From JBAVQS01 sp049694275 (GTDB taxonomy: Bacteria > Chloroflexota > Anaerolineae > UBA4142 > SHND01): a DNA stretch of 10,369 nt. How positions within the stretch are numbered: the stretch's first letter is position 1; each line of letters begins with the position of its first letter. Positions 1-6,148 of the stretch are shown here, piece by piece. Both the position numbers and the translations under genes were made by a program. The notes beneath the pieces are model-generated. The model was not told where the DNA came from, did not search any database, and saw only the letters and a program-made list of their open reading frames with translations. Location: assembly GCA_049694275.1 (NCBI GenBank), contig JBAVQS010000383.1, forward strand, positions 1 through 10,369. The letters run 5' to 3'.

Positions 1-368
1 TCCCGCTATGATCCTGCGCGCATCCGGGAACACCGGCCGAATTCTTGCGCGTGATACGCTCTATTTTGCGCCTTTCGGGGTTGAAAATGGAAACGGACCT
101 ATTCCTTTTTCCATCCCATATATTCTATAGAGGTTAAGGTTTGCTTTTAGAGTTCTCCGCAGTGAAACTGCCTGAAGACAAGGTGTTCCTGAAGGCAGGA
201 TTCCAAATCATTATCTTAACATCTATAGCACCCAAGGATAAACCGGGCAACGCCCTGCGATTGGCCCCAAAAATCCTGGTCCTCTCCATGTACAAAAGCG
301 GTGAAATCGGTCCAATCGCGTGCACCCAACTGCGCGTTAGCAATTACAGCCTGTGCAGCGAGCCTGAG
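1..368. other. Unassigned region, no supported gene
   Basis: I see no convincing gene in this stretch downstream of the metallophosphoesterase gene. An open frame on the plus strand runs from the window edge (position 2) to a TAG at 128-130; it could be the C-terminal end of a gene lying further left, but its product resembles nothing I know and its codon choice drifts from GC-rich to AT-rich. Two longer open frames (plus 141-389, minus 134-343) overlap each other, lack Shine-Dalgarno sequences and look like chance frames. The region is visibly more AT-rich than most of the window. No clear terminator for the minus-strand operon is visible here. Confidence 0.4.
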
Positions 369-974
369 CTATTCTGCCAATTGCCATAACATGCCTTGCG
401 GCCCAGCGTTGATAACCGGAGTTGAGCCAATCATCTCCCTTTGCCCGCCACTGGCGTGAATGTGTCCACAGACAACTAGCCGAGGCTGCGTGCGAATCAC
501 TGCGTCGCGGATTGCCGTACTACCGAGATGCTTTCCCTGTGAAGAAACATCGACAGCCCCATACGGCGGGGAATGACTGACCAGGATGCAGCCTGATGGG
601 CAGTTGATTAGCAATTCTGTCGCTTGCTCTTCCGACAAATCATAACTCCATGCCCCAAAAGGAGTAATGGGGATAGCGCCCCCGATGCCATAAAAGGTCA
701 GGTTATTGACCGTCACGCTAGAACCATGCAGGACATGGACGGACGGCCAGCCCTGGCAGGCCACGATTAATTCGTCCGTCGTCTCATTATTCCCCGCTAC
801 CAGAATCGTTGGACGATTCACTTGACGCAAAAGACTGATACATACATTGAGGTTGCGGCGAACATTGGCCAGGTCGCCTGCGCCGATGAGCACATCAGCC
901 ACTTGAGCCTGCGCGACAAGTTGAGACGTCATTGCCTTATCTGCGTGCAGATCGCTAAAGAGCAGAAGTTTCAT
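369..974 (-). CDS. Calcineurin-like metallophosphoesterase
   Basis: This 201-residue protein is a small, soluble calcineurin-like phosphoesterase using two metal ions to cleave phosphomono- or diesters. The family motifs occur in order: the first metal-binding motif (D8, H10 in FSDLHAD), GDL (D34), GNNE (N62, E64), SH (H134 in VSHSPP) and GHIH (H171, H173), then N189 in INAGP. The usual His of the GNH(D/E) motif is Asn63, as in some small phosphodiesterase-type members with a non-His residue there. No signal peptide is present, so it should be cytoplasmic. AGGAGG (979-984) lies 4 nt before the ATG and overlaps the stop of the upstream dipeptidase gene, so the two are probably translated together. 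Its GC content is lower than the dipeptidase's: two sampled lines give 43% and 53% against 73%. The substrate is unknown. Confidence 0.9.
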   Translation of the reverse strand: MKLLLFSDLHADKAMTSQLVAQAQVADVLIGAGDLANVRRNLNVCISLLRQVNRPTILVAGNNETTDELIVACQGWPSVHVLHGSSVTVNNLTFYGIGGAIPITPFGAWSYDLSEEQATELLINCPSGCILVSHSPPYGAVDVSSQGKHLGSTAIRDAVIRTQPRLVVCGHIHASGGQREMIGSTPVINAGPQGMLWQLAE

Positions 975-983
975 CCGTCCTCC

Positions 984-2063
984 TCACGCGGATCGCGGCA
1001 GGCTGCGCCGGAGAAAATCCAGCCAGTTCGTGCTCAATACCGCATCTCTTGCCGCGGCGGGCACAACGGCCCCAATCCGATACAGGTCCGCCACGCTCTC
1101 GATTTCGCGCGGGCTCGCTTCAAGGCCAAATCCGCCGTCCAGGTCCGACCCGATGCCAACATGCTGCCAACCGCCGAGGTTGGCCAAATAGGCCAGGTGT
1201 CGCCGGACGTGCTCCTCGACCGTGACCGGAATCGTCCGGTCCTGTCTCCAGCGCGGCTCTAGAAAACCGTTATAGAGGACCACGCCAATCACCCCATCCC
1301 GTTCGGCCACGGCGCGAATCACCTCGTCCGTCAGGTGTCGATCGGTGGGGATGAGTGCGCGAGCATTGGCGTGCGAGGCGCACACGCGGGGGAAACGGCG
1401 GTCAAGGCCCTGCCAGACCCCCTCCTCGGCGAGATGCGAAATATCCCAGATAAAGCCCTGTGCGGCCATCGCATTGAGCAAGGCAACTCCCTCCGGCGTC
1501 AATCCGCCGTGCCTGAACAGGGCGCGGCCGCCGCTGACGCCCGTCCCATAGCGCGTGTCGCCAAAGGTCAGCCCGATCATCCGCAAGCCGCGCCGCCACC
1601 ATTCGGCAAGATCACCCACGCGCACAATCGGGTCCGCCCCTTCCATCAATAGCACCAGGCCGGGCTTGCCATCGCCGGCCCACAACTGCAGGTGATGTTC
1701 GAGATCATCAACGGATTGGATGAGGCGGACGCGCCCCTGCGCTTCCCATGTGTTATAAAGCGCGATCTGGCGCAGCGCCTGCGCCTCTGCTTGCTCCGCC
1801 GTGTAATAGATCGTATGGGCGAGGTCGGGGTTACCTCTCGTGTCATCCGGCGTAAATCCGGGGGTGACCGTTGCAAATACCACGGCAACGCCGCCGCGTT
1901 CAAGCTCGGGAAGCGAAACGGTCGCTTGATTGGTTGCGCGCGTGTCTGCGGCGCGCAGTTCGGCCAGGGGCAGGGTCAGGTCCCGGCCAAAGAGGGTCAC
2001 GTTTTCCGCCAGGTCGAGATGCGAATCGACGAGGGGCAGGGGAGGCAAAGTGGGCTGGGCCAT
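984..2063 (-). CDS. Membrane dipeptidase family (peptidase M19) protein
   Basis: This 359-residue protein belongs to the zinc dipeptidase family M19 (renal dipeptidase-like), a TIM-barrel amidohydrolase relative that hydrolyses dipeptides. Compared by eye with human DPEP1, the metal ligands are present: H15 and D17 (DSHLDL), bridging E141 (MEGADP), H210 (DISH) and H231 (SHANA); D307 in GSDLDG matches the catalytic-region Asp. The substrate-contacting His of the LTH motif is Phe167 (LTF), so specificity may differ. The family-typical C-terminal Asn-Trp-Leu segment is present near residue 346. There is no signal peptide or lipid anchor, so it is probably cytoplasmic despite the family name. The start is placed at 2063 because a TGCTATAAT promoter element sits only 9 nt upstream, implying a leaderless mRNA. 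It heads an operon with the metallophosphoesterase gene. Confidence 0.9.
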   Translation of the reverse strand: MAQPTLPPLPLVDSHLDLAENVTLFGRDLTLPLAELRAADTRATNQATVSLPELERGGVAVVFATVTPGFTPDDTRGNPDLAHTIYYTAEQAEAQALRQIALYNTWEAQGRVRLIQSVDDLEHHLQLWAGDGKPGLVLLMEGADPIVRVGDLAEWWRRGLRMIGLTFGDTRYGTGVSGGRALFRHGGLTPEGVALLNAMAAQGFIWDISHLAEEGVWQGLDRRFPRVCASHANARALIPTDRHLTDEVIRAVAERDGVIGVVLYNGFLEPRWRQDRTIPVTVEEHVRRHLAYLANLGGWQHVGIGSDLDGGFGLEASPREIESVADLYRIGAVVPAAARDAVLSTNWLDFLRRSLPRSA

Positions 2064-2081
2064 TGCCCTTAGATTATAGCA
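2064..2081 (-). promoter_or_regulatory. Extended -10 promoter of the dipeptidase operon
   Basis: On the minus strand TGCTATAAT (2081-2073) is a perfect extended -10 element. No good -35 is seen at the normal distance. Transcription should begin near 2066, three or four nt before the ATG at 2063, which leaves no room for a Shine-Dalgarno sequence. The same 11-mer GTGCTATAATC recurs at 7913-7923. Confidence 0.75.
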
Positions 2082-2083
2082 CC

Positions 2084-2120
2084 AAAGAAAAAGCGGGCGA
2101 CTACCACGCAGCCGCCCGCT
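2084..2120 (-). terminator. Intrinsic terminator after the small secreted protein gene
   Basis: Arms AGCGGGCG (2092-2099) and CGCCCGCT (2113-2120) form a perfect 8-bp GC-rich stem with a 13-nt loop. Read on the minus strand the hairpin is followed by TTTTTCTTT (2092-2084). It lies 27 bp beyond the stop of the secreted protein gene and just upstream of the dipeptidase promoter, where the -35 region would be, so it insulates the two transcription units. Confidence 0.85.
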
Positions 2121-2146
2121 CGCATGCTATTCAGTTATTACTCTGT

Positions 2147-2587
2147 TCAATCGCCTGAACCCAGGCCCGTCGAAAAGCGCAGCTTGAGCGGTGAGGCGTA
2201 GGCGCGATTTCCGGTACGGACAGTCAGCACGCCGTTATAGGCGCCCTGGGTGGTACTGACCGGCATCGTGACATCAATTTCAACCGTGTAGGGAACGCCT
2301 GCGGTAATGGTCGCAAAGGTGGTGGGCGATACGACGGTCGTACCCTTGAGCGATGGCGTGAGTCGCAGCGTCGCGTTGGTGAGGTCAGCGCCGCTCGTGA
2401 ACGTTATCGTGGTCGAGTACGATGTCCCCGGCGCGACGGTCGCGGCCACCGGGTTTTGGGACCAGACGACCTTGGCATGGGGATTCCCTTTGGCAAGAAC
2501 GCTCGGGCTGACCGCTACTTGTGAAAGAATCAGCACCGCCAAGACGGTGATGCCGATTCCTGCGAGAAGTAAACGTCGATTCCGCAT
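2147..2587 (-). CDS. Small secreted protein, predicted beta-sandwich
   Basis: This 146-residue protein of unknown function has a clear N-terminal signal peptide: basic MRNRR, a hydrophobic core at residues 6-29, and a likely signal peptidase I cut after VLA (residue 32). The mature ~114 residues are rich in Thr, Val and Ser, with alternating hydrophobic residues typical of an all-beta immunoglobulin-like or NEW3-like accessory fold (WSQNPVAATVAPGTSYSTT, then two further strand-rich blocks). No catalytic motif or cysteine is seen, so it is more likely a structural, adhesive or chaperone-like extracellular protein than an enzyme. The start at 2587 is chosen over an open frame extending to 2830 because GGGAGG (2596-2601) lies 8 nt upstream and the signal peptide begins here. 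It has its own terminator. Confidence 0.75.
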   Translation of the reverse strand: MRNRRLLLAGIGITVLAVLILSQVAVSPSVLAKGNPHAKVVWSQNPVAATVAPGTSYSTTITFTSGADLTNATLRLTPSLKGTTVVSPTTFATITAGVPYTVEIDVTMPVSTTQGAYNGVLTVRTGNRAYASPLKLRFSTGLGSGD

Positions 2588-2836
2588 GATACGAACCTCC
2601 CTGAAAGCCAGCGTTTGGCAAATGCTCAAAACCAAGCTAGAGATGGAGGGGACCAATGTGGGGAAAAAGCTTATTGGCGATGATTTGCCAGACTCTGGCC
2701 ACTTGCGCACGTGAAGCGGTTTCGCTTGTTGTGCATAGAGTAGAGCCGATGAGGCGGGCGCTAGATAGTAGACCACTGGGATAATAGTCCTGCCCTCTCT
2801 TCGAAAACAGTCCATGCAGTCAACAAACAAAGGCTT

Positions 2837-3529
2837 TTAGACTCGCAAGAGCCGGGGCCGCATGCGCGCGATCTCGTTGAGGTGAACGAATGCGTGCCGC
2901 GTGGCGGGCATGAGCAGGAGATTGGAGGCGGGATGCCCGCCCCAGTATTTGAGCAACCAGCGCTCGTCCTCGCCCACTGCGCCCTCCTGCACAATGCGCT
3001 CCAACCGTTCCGGCGCGGGCCTGTCCCATAGCAGAGCGGGGTTGAGGCGGCGAACGATCTCGCGCGTCCGCTTGCCCACCGCGAGGCGATAGGCGAGCAG
3101 CGCCTTGAGGTTGAGCGCGGCGCTCAGCTCGGCAATCTCGGCGGCGGACATTGCGTTGCCCACGCTCGCCGTCGCGACCTCTAACTTGTCCGACCAATTT
3201 CCACGCGAGAACACCTGCGGCGAATTCGCGAGCAAGAGATTGAGCGTGACATCCTCGATGCGCGTGATGTGCCACAGCGCCCAGGCGGCTGAGTGCGGGC
3301 GTCCCGGCGGCACACTGCGCATCTGCGTCTCGGTCAGTCCCGCCAGGACCTCATCCTGATACGACCCCTGTTTTTCCCAAGCGAGTTTGGCGGTGTGTAC
3401 CGCCGCGTGATGCGCGAGAAACACCGGCAGCGCTTGCCGGTAATCCTTGTCCTTTTCGAGCAAGCGGCGCAGGAGCGCGTGCTGCGCGTTCCATTCACGC
3501 ACGCCCGATTGTTGTTTAATGGGTGTCAT
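2837..3529 (-). CDS. DinB-like four-helix metal-binding protein
   Basis: This 230-residue mostly helical protein matches the DinB/YfiT-like putative metalloenzyme fold, a four-helix bundle with three His ligands. Likely ligands are H87 (LWHITRIED, with E92 nearby), H212 and H216 (RHAFVHLNEI), the usual arrangement of one His in the second helix and an HxxxH in the last. Members include bacillithiol- or mycothiol-dependent transferases and many proteins without known activity; nothing here fixes the substrate. The frame is open to 3802, but the extra residues overlap the divergent gene and its promoter, so the ATG at 3529 is preferred. It has no Shine-Dalgarno sequence; a -10-like TAGAAT lies 10 nt upstream, suggesting a nearly leaderless mRNA. 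The downstream secreted-protein gene is 249 bp away and probably separate. Confidence 0.75.
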   Translation of the reverse strand: MTPIKQQSGVREWNAQHALLRRLLEKDKDYRQALPVFLAHHAAVHTAKLAWEKQGSYQDEVLAGLTETQMRSVPPGRPHSAAWALWHITRIEDVTLNLLLANSPQVFSRGNWSDKLEVATASVGNAMSAAEIAELSAALNLKALLAYRLAVGKRTREIVRRLNPALLWDRPAPERLERIVQEGAVGEDERWLLKYWGGHPASNLLLMPATRHAFVHLNEIARMRPRLLRV

Positions 3530-3539
3530 CTGAATTCGT

Positions 3540-3568
3540 ATTCTACACGCGCATGACGTGACACCCAA
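3540..3568 (-). promoter_or_regulatory. Candidate promoter of the DinB-like gene
   Basis: On the minus strand TAGAAT (3545-3540, five of six consensus bases) is preceded at 17 bp by the weak -35 TTGGGT (3568-3563). The start site would fall within about 6 nt of the ATG at 3529. Confidence 0.5.
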
Positions 3569-3601
3569 AAGTCGCACACATGGGGGCAGGTCTGGCGGCC
3601 A

Positions 3602-3629
3602 TTGACGACGGCGCAGTGACGGGTAGAAT
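3602..3629 (+). promoter_or_regulatory. Promoter of the Asp-box/duplicated-protein operon
   Basis: TTGACG (3602-3607) and TAGAAT (3624-3629) each match the sigma70 consensus at five of six positions with a 16-bp spacer. The start site near 3636 leaves a leader of about 13 nt holding the Shine-Dalgarno-like GAGGTG (3639-3644) before the ATG at 3649. The divergent DinB-like promoter lies about 60 bp away, so the two units may share regulation. Confidence 0.7.
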
Positions 3630-3648
3630 AAAACGTACGAGGTGCGAA

Positions 3649-4641
3649 ATGAACGGGGGAGAATATTTAATCGTGGCGAGGCAGCGCGGCTTGTCCGTGC
3701 TGGAATGGGTAGGGGATAGGTGGGCCGAATGGGCTCACGGGCTGGCCGACCAGAACGTGACAAGCGTGATTGCGCGGGAAGGGGTGATCCTGGCGGGAAC
3801 AACTCGCGGGGTCTGGCGCTCCGACGATCTCGGCCGGACCTTTGCCGCGACAGGTAGCCTCAAGCATCAGCACGTGCGTTGGATGGCGTTTCACCCCGAC
3901 GTCTCGGATTTCGAGTTTGCCGGGACCGAGCCTGCGGGCATCTTTGTCTCGCACGACGGCGGCGCATCCTGGCGCGAGTGCCCCGAGGTCGCCGCGCTGC
4001 GCGACCGGCGCCACTGGTCGCTCCCGTATTCGCTCGAGGCGGGCTGCGTGCGCGGGTTTGCGTTCAATGGCGCGCGGGCATTTGCCGCGGTCGAAGTGGG
4101 GGGCGTGCTGCGGTCGGAGGATCGCGGCGAGACCTGGCGGCTGGCCGAGGGGAGCCCTGGCGGCCCAAGCCTTGATACACTGCCGCCCCCGTTCATCTAT
4201 CCCGATGTGCACAGCATTGTCGTCCATCCTTCTTCGCCCGACCTTGTGTTCGCCCCGACGGGCGATGGGTTCTTTCGCTCGACGGATGGCGGCCGCACCT
4301 GGGACAAGCGCTATGACTGTTATGTGCGCGCCGTGTGGGTCAATCCCGACGACCCCGCGCACATGGTCCTCGGCCCCGCCGATGGGGTGGACCGCAACGG
4401 GCGGATAGAGGTCACGCGCGACGGGGGCGTGACATGGCAGCCGGCGGCGGCAGGCCTCGGCACGCCCTGGCGGCGCCACATGGTCGAGCGGTTCACGCAG
4501 ATCGACAGTGAACTGGTCGCGGTCCTCTCCAATGGCGAAGTGCTCGTTAGCCGGATCGATTCACTCGGGTGGCGGAACCTTGGCCTTGCCGATGTGAATG
4601 CAGTGACGACCATGTTAGAGTTCAAGGGACTTGAAACATGA
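3649..4641 (+). CDS. Asp-box (BNR) repeat beta-propeller protein
   Basis: This 330-residue protein carries five Asp-box motifs (S/T-x-D-x-G-x-T/S-W/F): residues 58-65, 101-108, 156-163, 211-218 and 256-263. They are spaced 43-55 residues apart, the hallmark of sialidase/VPS10-type beta-propellers. A degenerate sixth blade may lie near 301-310 (SRIDSLGWRN). The sialidase catalytic arginine triad and the FRIP motif are not evident, so it should not be called a sialidase; similar proteins often act as ligand-binding or scaffold propellers. No signal peptide is present, suggesting a cytoplasmic location, unusual for Asp-box proteins. The start at 3649 is preferred over an in-frame ATG at 3580 because the promoter lies between them and GAGGTG precedes it. 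It overlaps the next gene by 4 bp (ATGA). Confidence 0.8.
   Translation: MNGGEYLIVARQRGLSVLEWVGDRWAEWAHGLADQNVTSVIAREGVILAGTTRGVWRSDDLGRTFAATGSLKHQHVRWMAFHPDVSDFEFAGTEPAGIFVSHDGGASWRECPEVAALRDRRHWSLPYSLEAGCVRGFAFNGARAFAAVEVGGVLRSEDRGETWRLAEGSPGGPSLDTLPPPFIYPDVHSIVVHPSSPDLVFAPTGDGFFRSTDGGRTWDKRYDCYVRAVWVNPDDPAHMVLGPADGVDRNGRIEVTRDGGVTWQPAAAGLGTPWRRHMVERFTQIDSELVAVLSNGEVLVSRIDSLGWRNLGLADVNAVTTMLEFKGLET
4621..4635 (+). promoter_or_regulatory. Hairpin masking the ribosome binding site of the next gene
   Basis: TTCAAG (4621-4626) and CTTGAA (4630-4635) form a perfect 6-bp stem with loop GGA. It encloses the Shine-Dalgarno-like AAGGGA (4624-4629) that serves the ATG at 4638. The hairpin lies inside the last codons of the propeller gene, so ribosomes finishing that gene would melt it; this fits translational coupling. 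Confidence 0.5.
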
Positions 4642-5471
4642 ACGATTCATCCAATTTAAAGTTGTCTGGCGACATCGTTGCCTATCTCGAGTTTTACAAA
4701 CGCTGGGAGACTCCGCTTGACGATGAGGCGGCCCGTTGCTTTTCGCGCGTCGTACGCAATGCGCGCGATTTCGATGAGTTTTGCCGGCTTGCACCGGCCG
4801 GGAGTGACGAGCGGAGGTTGTTCGAGCGCCATGTCGACTCGTTTGAAGAGGCGGCGCCCCTTATTCGCCAGGGGCAAATGCGCGAGGACCTCTTTTTCGA
4901 CGCGTGGTATGCCATGCCCCAATCGTGGGACCGGGCCCAGCCATTCGTGCTGGGCATGCGGATCGAGGCGAACAACCTGCGCTTGTATGAGGGATTTGAA
5001 TGGCTGGCCGGGCGCGCCGAACAGTTCTGGGCCAACCGCGCGTCCACCCCACCTCACTGGCGCCCGATCGAGGGACGAGCGCCGACTGATAGCGATGAGG
5101 CGGTCTGGGCGGCATTCAACGAGATCTGGTCAACGCCGCGTGACGCCGAGGGATGGGCGTTGATACGGGAACTGGAAAAACGTGCGCCCGACGGCAAGAC
5201 CTTTATGCAAATCGTCCCGCCCGGCAGTCCAGAGTATATCAAATTCGACCGCGTCTTTTGCGCCTACGACCAGGCAGGGACACTCGTCAAGAACGGCATT
5301 CTTCATCCGGCGCTCTTTTTCAGTCGCTGGGAGAGCCCGCGCCGCATCTGGGCCTATGCTGAGCCGTGGATCAAGAGCCTGCGCGAACACGCGCAAAACC
5401 CACACGTATACGAGAATGTCGATTGGCTGGTCCAGTACGAGTCAGGGCAAGGGGGATTCAAGAGCGAATGA
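4638..5471 (+). CDS. Protein of unknown function with internal duplication
   Basis: This 277-residue soluble protein consists of two related halves. Residues 53-125 align without gaps to 194-266 (offset 141), sharing about 21 identical positions. Shared residues include PxGS, LFF, W90/W231, W97/W238, P102/P243, R108/R249, N113/N254, YE (117-118/258-259) and WL (122-123/263-264). The helix-rich, Trp- and Phe-rich pattern (LFF...W...W...R...YE..EWL) loosely recalls DUF4760-type domains, but I cannot assign it firmly. There is no signal peptide, membrane span or evident catalytic motif. Its ATG overlaps the stop of the Asp-box gene, so both proteins are probably made together and may form a complex. 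Its 3' end overlaps the convergent S51 peptidase gene by 30 bp. Function unknown. Confidence 0.75.
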   Translation: MNDSSNLKLSGDIVAYLEFYKRWETPLDDEAARCFSRVVRNARDFDEFCRLAPAGSDERRLFERHVDSFEEAAPLIRQGQMREDLFFDAWYAMPQSWDRAQPFVLGMRIEANNLRLYEGFEWLAGRAEQFWANRASTPPHWRPIEGRAPTDSDEAVWAAFNEIWSTPRDAEGWALIRELEKRAPDGKTFMQIVPPGSPEYIKFDRVFCAYDQAGTLVKNGILHPALFFSRWESPRRIWAYAEPWIKSLREHAQNPHVYENVDWLVQYESGQGGFKSE

Positions 5472-6146
5472 TTGGCCGAGGCGGTAGGCTTGGGGTTTGC
5501 CCTGCTTGTAGAGTGTGATTACCCCTTTGCCATAGACGCTCCACTCCCCTTTTGCCCCATCGTCGATCATCCCCGTCTGCTCGTCAATGCCGATCAGAAT
5601 ATCGCCGGGGAGGAGCGCGGCCAGCCGGGATGCCCACCCTTTGCCGAAGGTATTGTGGTGCGGAATGACACAGGCATTGGGCACGCGGTTCAACCCTGGC
5701 TGGATGGCCTGCGCATCCGGCGCATAATAGTGCTCGCACAGCACCATTGCGCCGGCGCTGCTTCCGGCAATCACCGCGCCCGCCTGATGCGCCTGCGCCA
5801 GCGCCTGCTCGCTCGCGCTGCCGGACAGGGTCTTGCCCAGGTAATCGGTAAAGCCTCCGAGCAGATAGATGAGCCGCGCGGCGCGCAGTGCATCGACGAT
5901 AGCCGGATCGTTTGCCGAGGCCCGGTCGATGAGCGGAAGCGAGACGACTTGCGTGGCGCCAAGCTGTTTGAACCAGCGAACGCCATTCTCGCCTGCGCGC
6001 CGGTCATTGTGATCCGGCGCGGCGGCGGTCGGAATGATGCAGATGCGCGCGTTCGGCCCACCCGCCAGTTCGATGGCGCGCCGGTCGGGCGCGGCCATCT
6101 GCCCGCCAAACTCACTCCCTCCTTCGAGAAGGATGTATCCGCGCAT
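5442..6146 (-). CDS. Peptidase S51-family protein (cyanophycinase/PepE-like)
   Basis: This 234-residue protein has the class I glutamine amidotransferase-like fold of S51 serine peptidases. The nucleophile elbow is GSSAGA (Ser130). His164 (PHHN) and Glu189 (GIDEQT) are spaced like the cyanophycinase triad. The GG loop preceding the elbow reads YLLGGFTDYL (residues 94-103) rather than the GGNQ or GGDQ of cyanophycinases. The arginines that bind cyanophycin after the catalytic His appear to be Gly168 and Gly170. It is therefore probably a dipeptidase or isopeptidase with another substrate. The protein lacks a signal peptide, so it is cytoplasmic. Its ATG is 2 bp beyond the stop of the S15-like hydrolase gene, with GAGGGG (6152-6157) 5 nt upstream: a tight operon. 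Some of its last codons overlap the convergent gene. Confidence 0.85.
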   Translation of the reverse strand: MRGYILLEGGSEFGGQMAAPDRRAIELAGGPNARICIIPTAAAPDHNDRRAGENGVRWFKQLGATQVVSLPLIDRASANDPAIVDALRAARLIYLLGGFTDYLGKTLSGSASEQALAQAHQAGAVIAGSSAGAMVLCEHYYAPDAQAIQPGLNRVPNACVIPHHNTFGKGWASRLAALLPGDILIGIDEQTGMIDDGAKGEWSVYGKGVITLYKQGKPQAYRLGQSFALESPLP

Positions 6147-6148
6147 CG

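Noticed and set aside
2607..2695. Inverted repeat GGCAAAT / ATTTGCC upstream of the small secreted protein
   Set aside because: Seven base pairs about 75 bp apart in an AT-balanced stretch is within chance and matches no known operator.
2588..2830. N-terminal extension of the small secreted protein
   Set aside because: The signal peptide and Shine-Dalgarno sequence fix the start at 2587; the extension would bury the signal peptide.
3530..3802. 91-residue extension of the DinB-like protein
   Set aside because: It would run through the divergent promoter and into the Asp-box gene; the extra residues are low-complexity Pro/Arg/Ser.
3667..4479. 270-codon minus-strand frame opposite the Asp-box gene
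   Set aside because: Shadow of a gene with five clear Asp-boxes; product is Arg/Pro/His-rich without motifs.
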